In this document: piece by piece, positions 35,144 to 42,228 of the stretch | Layout of the letters: each line of letters opens with the position of its first letter | How positions within the stretch are numbered: position 1 is the first letter of the stretch | Assembly: GCF_016860525.1 (NCBI RefSeq) | Contig: NZ_BNEA01000015.1 | Span: forward strand, 3,534,001 to 3,598,000 | From: Streptomyces rubradiris | GTDB lineage: Bacteria; Actinomycetota; Actinomycetes; Streptomycetales; Streptomycetaceae | Direction: 5' to 3' | Length of the DNA stretch: 64,000 nucleotides | Program-made: the position numbers and the translations under genes | The notes under the pieces: generated by a model | The model's input: the letters and a program-made list of their open reading frames with translations, nothing else | Told to the model about the DNA's origin: nothing | The model's database searches: none

Positions 35144-35719
35144 ATGCTCTTCGACATCGATCACGAGACGCCGGCCGGCGAGGCCGAGGTGTCACGGCTG
35201 CCCGAACCGACGGCGGCACGGTACGGCTTCGCCGGCGAGACTCTCGACTTCCTTGTGCGCACCGGGATTCCGAGCGCCGAGGACTTCGAGTTCTCGTTCG
35301 GCCTGCCCGTCGAGTTCGACGCGAGGTACGTCTGGGACTGCGCGGAGGAGACGAAGAACGGCTGGACCTTCCCCGACGGGGTGGAGAAGGTCGTGAAGAT
35401 CGGGAATCTGCCGGTCAACGCGGTCGTGGTGGATCCGGGCACCGGGACCGTGTACCAGTACACCGACGCCGTCCGAGAGGTGATCCCCCTCCATGGCGAC
35501 GTCTCCTCACTGGTGAAGACCATGGTGTCCTTTCTCGGCTACATCTCGTCCTACAGCCGGGGCGAGGACGAGGACGACGACGAGGAGTACGCCCGCCGGA
35601 AGCGTGAAGTCGGCGCGTTGCTGGACGCGATCCGCCGGACCGATCCCCTTCCCTTCGCCCACGAACACAGCGAATGGGTGGAACTGTTCGACAACCTTGA
35701 AGGCGGGGTCTTCACCTGA
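35144..35719 (+). CDS. SUKH-4 family immunity-like protein
   Basis: ATG 35144; 191 residues. SUKH-4 pattern: LPEPTAARYGFAGETLDFLVRTGIP near the N-terminus, VVKIGNLPVNAVVVDPGTGTVYQYT in the middle and DVSSLVKTMVSFLGYIS. An acidic run (GEDEDDDEEYARRK) follows. Such proteins often protect against polymorphic toxins, but no toxin gene adjoins. It follows argS by 36 bp and may share its transcript. The 156-bp stretch after it (35720-35875) shows no gene. Confidence 0.75.
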   Translation: MLFDIDHETPAGEAEVSRLPEPTAARYGFAGETLDFLVRTGIPSAEDFEFSFGLPVEFDARYVWDCAEETKNGWTFPDGVEKVVKIGNLPVNAVVVDPGTGTVYQYTDAVREVIPLHGDVSSLVKTMVSFLGYISSYSRGEDEDDDEEYARRKREVGALLDAIRRTDPLPFAHEHSEWVELFDNLEGGVFT

Positions 35720-35875
35720 AGGGTGTCCCGTGCATGATCGTTCTGCTGCCGGGAGTTCCTCGCGCTTGCGGCGGCGGTGCTGCCGGTTCCCCGACAGTCG
35801 CCGTCGGCGATCGTAGTGGTGTTACCCACGGCGGCCTTGGCGCCGGACTCGGCCCAGGCTCGGCAGTCGTTCCGA

Positions 35876-36613
35876 TTACCCGGCCGCTGCTGAGAGAGCC
35901 TCGGCTGTCGCCGGGTCGGCCGGCAGGAACGCCTCCAGCTTCAGCTCGGCAAGCGTCACGTCGACGGCGGTGGCGAAGGTCGTCACAGTAGTCATCAGAC
36001 GGAGCTCACCGTACGAGGACCGCAGGCGGAGCGGCACCGCGAAACCGAGTTGCCCGGCGGACGGCTCCAGCTCGGGAACGTACCCGGTGAGCTCGGCACG
36101 CAACTCCTCCAGATGGCCAAGGCGCACCAAGATGTGGCGCGCCCACTCGGCGAGGTTGAGAATGCGGGGAGCCAGCCCGTCGGGATGCAGCGCCAGGCGG
36201 TAGATATTCGTGCCCGGACCCACCAGCTCCTCAGCCGCCCCCTCGGTGATCAAGTCGAATGCGGTATTCGCGGCGACCAGGTCACCGCCCCGGTCCACAA
36301 CCAACGCCGGATACGGCAGATGCCCGCGGAGGATGTGGTCGATCGCCGTGCGCACGGGGGCCAGCACCGGATCGTCCAGTGAGCTCTCCGCGTAGGCGGG
36401 CGCGTACCCGGCGGCCAGCAGCAACTCGTTGCGCTCCCGCAGCGGCAACTCCAGCGACTCGGCCAGGCGCACGACCATGTTCCGGCCCGGGACTGACCTG
36501 CCGGACTCGATGAAGCTGAGGTAGCGCTGGGTGGTGCCCGCTCGGAGCGCCAGATCGAGCTGGCTGACATGACGGCGGGTACGACGTTCACGAAGCGCAC
36601 GAGGGAAGTCCAC
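35876..36613 (-). CDS. XRE-family regulator with MmyB-like domain, second example
   Basis: GTG 36613 (VDFPRALRERRTRR) is chosen; an upstream ATG at 36673 would extend it by 20 residues into the control region. 245 residues. Helix-turn-helix: VSQLDLALRAGTTQRYLSFIESGRSVPG. The C-terminal domain begins with HLPYPALVVDRGGDLVAANTAFDLI and contains NLAEWARHILVRLGHLEELRAELTGY, matching the MmyB-like ligand fold. It is divergent from the LLM oxidoreductase at 36691, which it likely controls. Confidence 0.88.
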   Translation of the reverse strand: MDFPRALRERRTRRHVSQLDLALRAGTTQRYLSFIESGRSVPGRNMVVRLAESLELPLRERNELLLAAGYAPAYAESSLDDPVLAPVRTAIDHILRGHLPYPALVVDRGGDLVAANTAFDLITEGAAEELVGPGTNIYRLALHPDGLAPRILNLAEWARHILVRLGHLEELRAELTGYVPELEPSAGQLGFAVPLRLRSSYGELRLMTTVTTFATAVDVTLAELKLEAFLPADPATAEALSAAAG

Positions 36614-36647
36614 GAGCTTGTTGTAACGGCGGCGGAGGGTCCCAGGC

Positions 36648-36663
36648 CATTCCCCGCAGGGAA
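36648..36663. promoter_or_regulatory. Inverted repeat between XRE regulator and LLM gene
   Basis: ATTCCC-CGCA-GGGAAT, perfect 6-bp arms, centred in the 77-bp divergent gap. Candidate operator for the adjacent regulator. Confidence 0.55.
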
Positions 36664-36690
36664 TTGTCGCCACTCGTACCGGTCGTGAAC

Positions 36691-37674
36691 ATGGCCGACA
36701 TGGACATCGGTGTACTGCTTCCGACCGGAACCGCCCAGTGGGGCCCCGCCGACGACCCTCGCGAGCTGGTTGCCTTCGGCCGCTACGCCGAACGCTCGGG
36801 CTTCTCCTCGCTCTTCGCCAACGATTCTCTGCTCAGCCCGCGCGTCGAGGCGCTCACGATGCTGGCCGCACTCGCTCCGGTGACCGAGGCCGTGACGCTG
36901 GGCACAGCCGCACTGATGCCGTTCCTGCGTCGGCCGATCCAGGCCGCGCAGGCACTCGCGTCGATCGACCTGCTGTCCGGTGGCCGGCTCACCGTGACCG
37001 TCGGCGCCGGCTTCCCCGGCCGCTTCGGACGTCCCCTCTACGCACTGTCCGAGCTGCCGTGGGATAGGCGCTTCGCCCGCCTGGACGAGACTGTCGCGCT
37101 GTGGCGGGCCCTGTGGGACGGCGCCGACGCCTTCCACGGCGAGATCCTCCGGTTCGACGACATCCCGCCCACGACCAGGCCGCCCCGAGCCGGTGGCCCG
37201 CCCATCTGGCTCGGCGGTGCGACCCCCGCAGCGCTGGCCCGCACTGGCCGACTGTACGACGGATGGCTGCCCTATCCGCCCGACCCCGCCGACTACGCGT
37301 CCGGCCTCCGCAGCGTCCACGAAGCGGCAACCGACGCAGGACGTGAGACCGAGGACATCACCCCCGCACTCTTCGTCTCGGTACGGATCGACAACGACAT
37401 CGAGAGCGGCCGTCGGGCACTGGACGACTACGCGCGGGCCACATACGGCATGCCACTGGAGGAGCTGGAAAAGAACCAGGCAGTTGTCACCGGCTCCGCG
37501 GACCAAGTGCTTGAACACCTAGGACGGTACGTCGCCGCCGGTGCTCGGCACATCGTCGCCCGCCTCGGTGCCCCCGACCTGCGCTCCCAGCGCGACCAAC
37601 TCGAACGGATCGCCGACCTGATCCCCGCCGTCCAAGTGGCGGCGGATCGCGCCTCCGCCTCGGAAAGCTTCTGA
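36691..37674 (+). CDS. LLM-class (F420/flavin) oxidoreductase
   Basis: Annotated from ATG 36691; ATG 36700 (MDIGVLLPTG) is equally possible, since neither has a clear binding site. 327 residues. TIM-barrel luciferase-like fold with FGRYAERSGFSSLFANDSLL, LDLLSGGRL-type strand (ASIDLLSGGRLTVTVGAGFPG) and PPIWLGGATPAALARTGRLYDGWLP, typical of F420-dependent members. The cofactor is not proved. It forms a divergent pair with the MmyB-like XRE regulator. Confidence 0.87.
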   Translation: MADMDIGVLLPTGTAQWGPADDPRELVAFGRYAERSGFSSLFANDSLLSPRVEALTMLAALAPVTEAVTLGTAALMPFLRRPIQAAQALASIDLLSGGRLTVTVGAGFPGRFGRPLYALSELPWDRRFARLDETVALWRALWDGADAFHGEILRFDDIPPTTRPPRAGGPPIWLGGATPAALARTGRLYDGWLPYPPDPADYASGLRSVHEAATDAGRETEDITPALFVSVRIDNDIESGRRALDDYARATYGMPLEELEKNQAVVTGSADQVLEHLGRYVAAGARHIVARLGAPDLRSQRDQLERIADLIPAVQVAADRASASESF

Positions 37675-37716
37675 GTCCGGCCCAGCCGACACGAAGCGAC
37701 GATGACGGGACAGCGC

Positions 37717-38673
37717 TCAGGCACTCCGGTCAACGCTGCTCAGGAGTTCCCGGGTCCGATGGATCAGGGCTTCGCGGACCGAGTCGGGGGACAGGACCTG
37801 GAGGGGCGTGGCCAGGCCGAGGAGGTAGCGGGCCAGGCCGTCCGGGTCCGGGCCGCCGATGTCGACCACCGTCGCCTCGGGGCCGTCGGGGTAGTGGGTG
37901 CCGATGGTCGGGGGGATCAGGCGTTGAGCCTCCCGCAGGGGGAGCGGGAGGCGGATCCTCGCCGACAGGGGGTACGGGCCGTTCGCCGTGTTGTGGGACA
38001 CCAGCTGTGCCGCGTCCGGCGGGTCGGTGATCTCAACCTGCTGCCCGGTTGGGTTCACGTGCTCCACCCGGTCCGCCCGGAACGTCCGCCACCCCCGGGC
38101 CACGTCCCGCGCCACGAAGTACCAGCGCCTGCCGGTGTGCACCAGCCGGTACGGGTCCACGTCCCGGACCGTGTTCCGTCCCTTCCCGTCGCAGTACGAC
38201 AACCGCACCCGCTCCCCGCGCCGGCACGCCGCCGCCAGCTCCAGCAGCATCCCCGGCCGCAACCGTCCCTCCTCCGGCCACGGCAGCCGTACGAGCGCCT
38301 CGTCCCACTCCCCCAGCCGCCCGGCCACCCCCGCCGGCAGCACCTGCCGCAGCTTCAGCAGCGCCGACAGCGCGGCCTGGTCCCCGCCGAGGATGCCGCC
38401 GAACGCCACTTCCCGCAGGCCGACCGCCACGGCCAGCGCCTCCTCGTCGTCCAGGATCAGCGGCGGCACCCGCGAACCGGCCCGCAACCGGTAACCGCCC
38501 CACGGCCCGGCCTCGGAATCGACGCTGTACCCCAGCTCCCGCAGCTTCGCGACGTCCCGCCGCACCGTGCGGTCCGTGACCCCCATCCGCTCGGCCAGCT
38601 CGCCGCACGTCCACGAGGGCCGGGCGGCGAGCAACGACAGCAGACGCAGCAGACGGGCGGACGCGCTCAGCAC
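37717..38673 (-). CDS. WYL-domain transcriptional regulator (YafY/DeoR-like HTH)
   Basis: GTG 38673 (VLSASARLLRLLSLL); an in-frame extension to 38763 is rejected because it enters the divergent gene's leader. 318 residues. Winged helix: WTCGELAERMGVTDRTVRRDVAKLRELGYSV. The WYL domain is around residues 140-215 (GERVRLSYCDGKGRNTVRDVDPYRLVHTGRRWYFVARDVARGWRTFRADRV), followed by a WCX-like C-terminus. It probably controls the divergent VOC gene 73 bp away. Confidence 0.9.
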   Translation of the reverse strand: MLSASARLLRLLSLLAARPSWTCGELAERMGVTDRTVRRDVAKLRELGYSVDSEAGPWGGYRLRAGSRVPPLILDDEEALAVAVGLREVAFGGILGGDQAALSALLKLRQVLPAGVAGRLGEWDEALVRLPWPEEGRLRPGMLLELAAACRRGERVRLSYCDGKGRNTVRDVDPYRLVHTGRRWYFVARDVARGWRTFRADRVEHVNPTGQQVEITDPPDAAQLVSHNTANGPYPLSARIRLPLPLREAQRLIPPTIGTHYPDGPEATVVDIGGPDPDGLARYLLGLATPLQVLSPDSVREALIHRTRELLSSVDRSA

Positions 38674-38746
38674 GGGCGGAAGTTTTTCATACCGCCCGCC
38701 CCAACCAGGACCGAACCTGTCCGGGTCACGCCCTACCGTCCTCCCC

Positions 38747-39136
38747 ATGAGCACGGAAACCACGTCCGCACCCGCCTTCCGCTATGTCGCCGTCACCTTC
38801 GACTGCGCCGACCCCGCCGAACTCGCCCGCTTCTACGGCGACATGTTCGGCCTGCCCGTCACCTACTCCACCGACGACTTCGTCTACCTCGGCGGCGACG
38901 ACGGCACGCCCGGCCTCGGATTCACCCGCCTCGCCGACTACCGCCGGCCCACCTGGCCCGACCCCACCCAGGAGAAGCAGGCCCACATGGAGGTGGGCGT
39001 CGACGACCTGGACACCGCCGAGGCCCACCTGCTCGCCCGGGGCGCGATCAAGCCGGACGACCAGCCTCAGCCGGAACGGTGGCGGGTCCTGCTCGACCCC
39101 GCCGGGCACCCGTTCTGCATCACGACCATGACCTGA
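38747..39136 (+). CDS. VOC/glyoxalase family protein
   Basis: ATG 38747; 129 residues. One VOC module pair: YVAVTFDCADPAELARFYGDMFGLPVTY for the first half and HMEVGVDDLDTAEAHLLARGA...VLLDPAGHPFCI for the second. His and Glu positions fit the divalent-metal site of the superfamily. Substrate unknown. The divergent WYL regulator upstream is a common partner of such genes in actinomycetes. The gene ends 12 bp from the convergent ATP-binding protein. Confidence 0.9.
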   Translation: MSTETTSAPAFRYVAVTFDCADPAELARFYGDMFGLPVTYSTDDFVYLGGDDGTPGLGFTRLADYRRPTWPDPTQEKQAHMEVGVDDLDTAEAHLLARGAIKPDDQPQPERWRVLLDPAGHPFCITTMT

Positions 39137-39148
39137 CGCCGGGCCCGC

Positions 39149-39562
39149 TCACGGCACGGCGAACTCGCACCACACGATCTTCCCCGGCGTACGCTCCCCC
39201 ACCCCCCACTTGTCGCTGAGCGCCGCCACCAGCAGCAGGCCCCTGCCTCCCTCGTTCTCCGGCCCACACGGCTCGTCCGGGACGCGAGGGGTGCCGGGGC
39301 CGCTGTCGTGCACCTCGGCGCGGACCAGCTCGCCGTCGTACCGCAGGCGGAGCAAAAAGCCCCGGCCCCTCGGTACGCCGTGCAGCAGGGCGTTCGTGGC
39401 CAGCTCACTCACGCAGAGCGACAGGTCGTGAGACCGGTTCCAGGACTCCAACCCCCAGTCCTTCAGCGACCCCTCGGTGAGCTGCCTGGCCGCCGGGACC
39501 GAGCGGCGGTTGCGGACGTAGAACTGGTCGCGGTGGCAGGGGAGTTCAATGTGCTCGTTCAC
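39149..39562 (-). CDS. ATP-binding protein, anti-sigma-factor kinase-like (HATPase_c_2)
   Basis: ATG 39562; 137 residues. GHKL ATPase fold: N-box LCVSELATNALLHG, G-box VHDSGPGTPR, and second glycine lid NEGGRGLLLVAALSDKWG. This is the RsbW-like family that is very common in Streptomyces beside Scr1-type XRE regulators and DUF397 proteins, as here. Members may be serine kinases acting on anti-sigma antagonists; the target is unknown. It is divergent from the XRE gene and shares an inverted repeat with it. Confidence 0.9.
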   Translation of the reverse strand: MNEHIELPCHRDQFYVRNRRSVPAARQLTEGSLKDWGLESWNRSHDLSLCVSELATNALLHGVPRGRGFLLRLRYDGELVRAEVHDSGPGTPRVPDEPCGPENEGGRGLLLVAALSDKWGVGERTPGKIVWCEFAVP

Positions 39563-39607
39563 GGGACGAATGTGGCGCAGCGTAACTACTCTGGTTCAGC
39601 GCGTAGT

Positions 39608-39630
39608 CCCGTACAAGGTTTTTGTACGGG
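39608..39630. promoter_or_regulatory. Inverted repeat between ATPase and XRE genes
   Basis: CCCGTACAA (39608-39616) and TTGTACGGG (39622-39630): perfect 9-bp arms with a 5-base centre. It lies in the 113-bp divergent region, 45 bp upstream of both starts, and is a likely binding site for the XRE regulator. Confidence 0.65.
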
Positions 39631-39675
39631 TTGCTGCGGGGTGGTGCACCGGCCAGCGTGGGGAGTTCAGCAGGC

Positions 39676-40494
39676 ATGACGCCTACACGGAGGAAGAACC
39701 AGTCGGCCATGAAGATGCTGGGCCGTCAACTCGCTGCGGCCCGTCGCGCGAAGGGGTTGAGTCAGCCCGGCCTGGCCTCAGCGCTGAACATCCACGAGGA
39801 AACGGTGGCCAGCATCGAGCAAGGCCGGCGGGTGCTGAAGCTGGACATGGCCGAGCTGTTCGACGAGTTCTTGGAGACCAAGGGAATGCTGGCGGCGGGG
39901 GTGGCCAACCTGCCGGAGGTGGATCAGTTTCCGTTGTGGGCGGAGGAGTACATGGATCAGGAGAAGGTCGCCATCTCGCTGTCCTGGTACGACAACGCCG
40001 TCATCCCGGGTCTGCTCCAGAGTGAAGCGTACGCTCGCGCCGTCCTGCGGAACCGAGTCCCGGCGTACGAGGACGAGGAGCTGGAGAAGGCCCTACGACT
40101 GCGGCTCGACCGTCAGGAGATCCTGCACCGCAAGCACCCGCCAACGCTCAGCTTTGTGGTGTGGGAACCGGCGCTGCTCCTACAAATCGGCACCGAGGAG
40201 ATCCGCAGGGAGCAGTTGCAGCTCCTGCGAGAGATGCTCGAACTCCCCTGCGTCTCACTGCAAGTGCTGACACTGGACAGTCCCCTTCACGCAGGTCTCA
40301 ACGGCCCATTCACTCTCATCGAGACTCCAGATCACCAGCACCTCGCCTACACCGAGTCGCAACGCGGCAGCCAATGGGTGTCCGACCCGGAAGAGATGTC
40401 CATCCTGGCGCGCAAGTATGCGATGCTGCGGACACAGGCTCTGAACACCGAATACACGAAGGGCCTGCTCGACAGCTTGCTAGGAGAGCGATGA
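39676..40494 (+). CDS. Scr1-family XRE transcriptional regulator
   Basis: ATG 39676; 272 residues. Helix-turn-helix at about 16-60 (RQLAAARRAKGLSQPGLASALNIHEETVASIEQGRR). The long C-terminal part (PLWAEEYMDQEKVAISLSWYDNAVIPGLLQSEAYARAVL...) is the DUF5753/Scr1 effector domain. Its stop overlaps the start of the DUF397 gene (ATGA), the usual operon for this family, in which the DUF397 protein counters the regulator. The divergent ATPase completes the usual trio. Confidence 0.93.
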   Translation: MTPTRRKNQSAMKMLGRQLAAARRAKGLSQPGLASALNIHEETVASIEQGRRVLKLDMAELFDEFLETKGMLAAGVANLPEVDQFPLWAEEYMDQEKVAISLSWYDNAVIPGLLQSEAYARAVLRNRVPAYEDEELEKALRLRLDRQEILHRKHPPTLSFVVWEPALLLQIGTEEIRREQLQLLREMLELPCVSLQVLTLDSPLHAGLNGPFTLIETPDHQHLAYTESQRGSQWVSDPEEMSILARKYAMLRTQALNTEYTKGLLDSLLGER

Positions 40495-40736
40495 GCTACG
40501 AAGCACTTCAGTGGTTCAAGTCGACCTACAGCGGCGACGAGGGCGGCCAGTGCCTCGAAGTCGCCCTCACATGGAGCAAGTCGAGCTACAGCAGCAGCGA
40601 AGGCGGTCAGTGCCTTGAAGTGGCCGCGTCTCCCGGTGCGGTGCACATCCGGGACTCCAAGGAAACCCCCACCCAGCACCGCACCCTCTGCATCAGCCCT
40701 GTCACGTGGGACGTGTTCACCTCTTCCCTCAAGTGA
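40491..40736 (+). CDS. DUF397 protein with an internal duplication
   Basis: ATG 40491 overlaps the upstream stop by four bases; 81 residues. DUF397 proteins normally carry a single (W/F)xKSSYS...GGxCVEVA block. Here it occurs twice: WFKSTYSGDEGGQCLEVA and, 20 residues on, WSKSSYSSSEGGQCLEVA. This is then followed by the standard VHIRDSK segment and tail. Scab1-like DUF397 partners bind Scr1-type regulators; a doubled N-terminal block could change stoichiometry. Confidence 0.9.
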   Translation: MSYEALQWFKSTYSGDEGGQCLEVALTWSKSSYSSSEGGQCLEVAASPGAVHIRDSKETPTQHRTLCISPVTWDVFTSSLK

Positions 40737-40741
40737 CCGTT

Positions 40742-40878
40742 GGGCCGCTCGCTTCTTGGTCAGTGTCGTGCTTCCACGGCCCGCCTCAAGGGCGCTGCGC
40801 GTCGGCTGCGCCGATGGGCCTGCGGCCCACCCTTGACCCGACCCGCTCCAGCACGAGGTAGAAGCGAGCGAGCGGCCC
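40742..40878 (+). repeat. 137-bp palindromic element, copy A
   Basis: GGGCCGCTCGCTTCT at the left end pairs with AGAAGCGAGCGAGCGGCCC at the right end (one 4-base insertion). Inside are a second pair TCAAGGG (40786-40792) / CCCTTGA (40830-40836) and a perfect hairpin TGGGCC-TGC-GGCCCA at the centre. The whole could fold into one long cruciform or RNA hairpin. A clearly related copy lies at 41198-41334 in the opposite orientation. Confidence 0.8.
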
Positions 40879-41197
40879 GGAAGGACAGTGGCCCAGCCCG
40901 GCACCGGGCCCCAGGCGAGCCGACCAGGCCCCGTCGGTGAGGGGCGCACCCGCGTCTCGCCAGCACGCCGGGCCGGTTCGGCGGCCTGCGGGTGATCCTG
41001 GCTCCCCCTGCCACCCCTCCTTCTGCACCACTCATTCCAAAACAACCCTCCCCACGTTCCGGCGCCCCCGCCTCCCACCGGGCCGCAAGCCGCTAAGCCC
41101 ACCCGGCGTGCAGGCGAGACGCGAGCGCGCCCCCGACCCAGGATGCGAACGCAGCCCACCGCAGGGCCCAACCAAGTCCAGCCGGCCACTTTCCCCT

Positions 41198-41334
41198 GGC
41201 CGCCCGCTCGCTTCTCCCCCGTGCTGGAGCGAGGTGTGTCAAGGGTGGGCCGAAGGCCCATCGCCGAAGGCGACGCGGAACGCGCCCTTGACTCAGCTCG
41301 CGGAGGCACGACAATCGCCGAGAAGCGGGCGGCC
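41198..41334 (-). repeat. 137-bp palindromic element, copy B (inverted)
   Basis: Ends GGCCGCCCGCTCGCTTCTC and GAGAAGCGGGCGGCC; inner GTCAAGGG/CCCTTGAC; central GGGCCGAAGGCCC-type hairpin. Its reverse complement aligns along its full length with copy A, both being 137 bp. Sequence has diverged but the pairing pattern is kept. Confidence 0.8.
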
Positions 41335-41402
41335 CCACGGCAGCCGGACAACCCCGGCCCAGCTCAACGCCGTTGTCAGTGCCTGCCCCTACAGTCGGCG
41401 GC

Positions 41403-42227
41403 ATGGCGACTCTTCCCAACCCGCTGCCCAAACTGGCCACCGATCCCAGCGGTCGTTCCCTGGGGCTTCAACTGCCGCCCGGCAGGCTGGTCGACGCGAC
41501 GGACGACGGGCCCTGGCACCAACCCCTCCTGTGGCACGCGGAAAAGCCCTCCTCCCCCGGCACCTGGAAGGCCCTGGGCGCACCGGCGGCCCGTGCCGGG
41601 CTGCTGCCCGTGCTCGTGGACCTGGCCGGCTGCCGGGTCGGCGTGGACGACTGGGGGCTGCTGCCGGGCGACGCCTCGTACCCGGGGGACCACCTGGCCG
41701 ACGACGTGCTCTCGGAGTACTGGGAGGAGGAGACCGACGGGCAGGACAGCGGTGAGATCGAGCCGTTCGGCACCGAGTGGCCGGGGCTCGCCTCCCCCGG
41801 CGTGCCGAACGCCGACCCCGACACCCGCGCCGCCACGGTCGCCGACGCCCTCCACCAGGAGCCGGCGCGATGGGCGGAGTGGATAGAGGAACCGCACCTG
41901 GCCCTCGTCCCCGCGCGCCGGTCCGCCGACATACCCGCCGCCATCGGCTGGACCGGTGCCCTGAACTACGACCACGACGTGGCCCGCGTCTGCGCCGTCC
42001 TGCGGTCCTGGGAAGACCGGTTCGGCATCCGGGTCGTGGCGCTCGGGCTCGACGCCCTCGTGGTGTCCGTCGCCGCCCCGCCCGGCACCCTCGCCGACGC
42101 CGAGGTCCTCGCCGCCGAGCACTACGCCCTGTGCCCGCACGCCGTCGTACAGAGTGGTCCGGGGAGCGTGCGGGCGTACGCCGAGACGCTGCTCGGCGCC
42201 ACCAGCTGGGCCTTCTGGTGGGACTGA
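41403..42227 (+). CDS. DUF4253 domain protein
   Basis: ATG 41403 (MATLPNPLPKLATDPSG); 274 residues. The C-terminal ~110 residues carry the DUF4253 pattern (AAIGWTGALNYDHDVARVCAVLRSWEDRFGIRVVALGLDALVVSVAAPP, and the final ETLLGATSWAFWWD). The N-terminal half is acidic and Trp-rich (DVLSEYWEEETDG). No function is known. It starts 68 bp after the inverted-repeat region and ends 1 bp from the convergent HTH membrane gene. Confidence 0.85.
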   Translation: MATLPNPLPKLATDPSGRSLGLQLPPGRLVDATDDGPWHQPLLWHAEKPSSPGTWKALGAPAARAGLLPVLVDLAGCRVGVDDWGLLPGDASYPGDHLADDVLSEYWEEETDGQDSGEIEPFGTEWPGLASPGVPNADPDTRAATVADALHQEPARWAEWIEEPHLALVPARRSADIPAAIGWTGALNYDHDVARVCAVLRSWEDRFGIRVVALGLDALVVSVAAPPGTLADAEVLAAEHYALCPHAVVQSGPGSVRAYAETLLGATSWAFWWD

Positions 42228-42228
42228 G

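Larger units (their letters stand above)
40742..41334. repeat. 593-bp imperfect inverted repeat filling the gap before the DUF4253 gene
   Basis: Beyond the two palindromic elements, the inner flanks also match in inverted orientation. For example CGCGTCTCGCCAGCACGCCG at 40951-40970 corresponds to the complement of bases near 41104-41123. Each arm is roughly 250 bp with a spacer of about 95 bp around 41038. The 666-bp interval 40737-41402 has no other feature. No transposase is present, so it could be a non-autonomous mobile element or a structured RNA locus. Confidence 0.7.

Noticed and set aside
40742..41334. Small open frames inside the inverted repeat
   Set aside because: They arise from the palindromic elements and occur on both strands; composition is Arg/Pro/Ala only.
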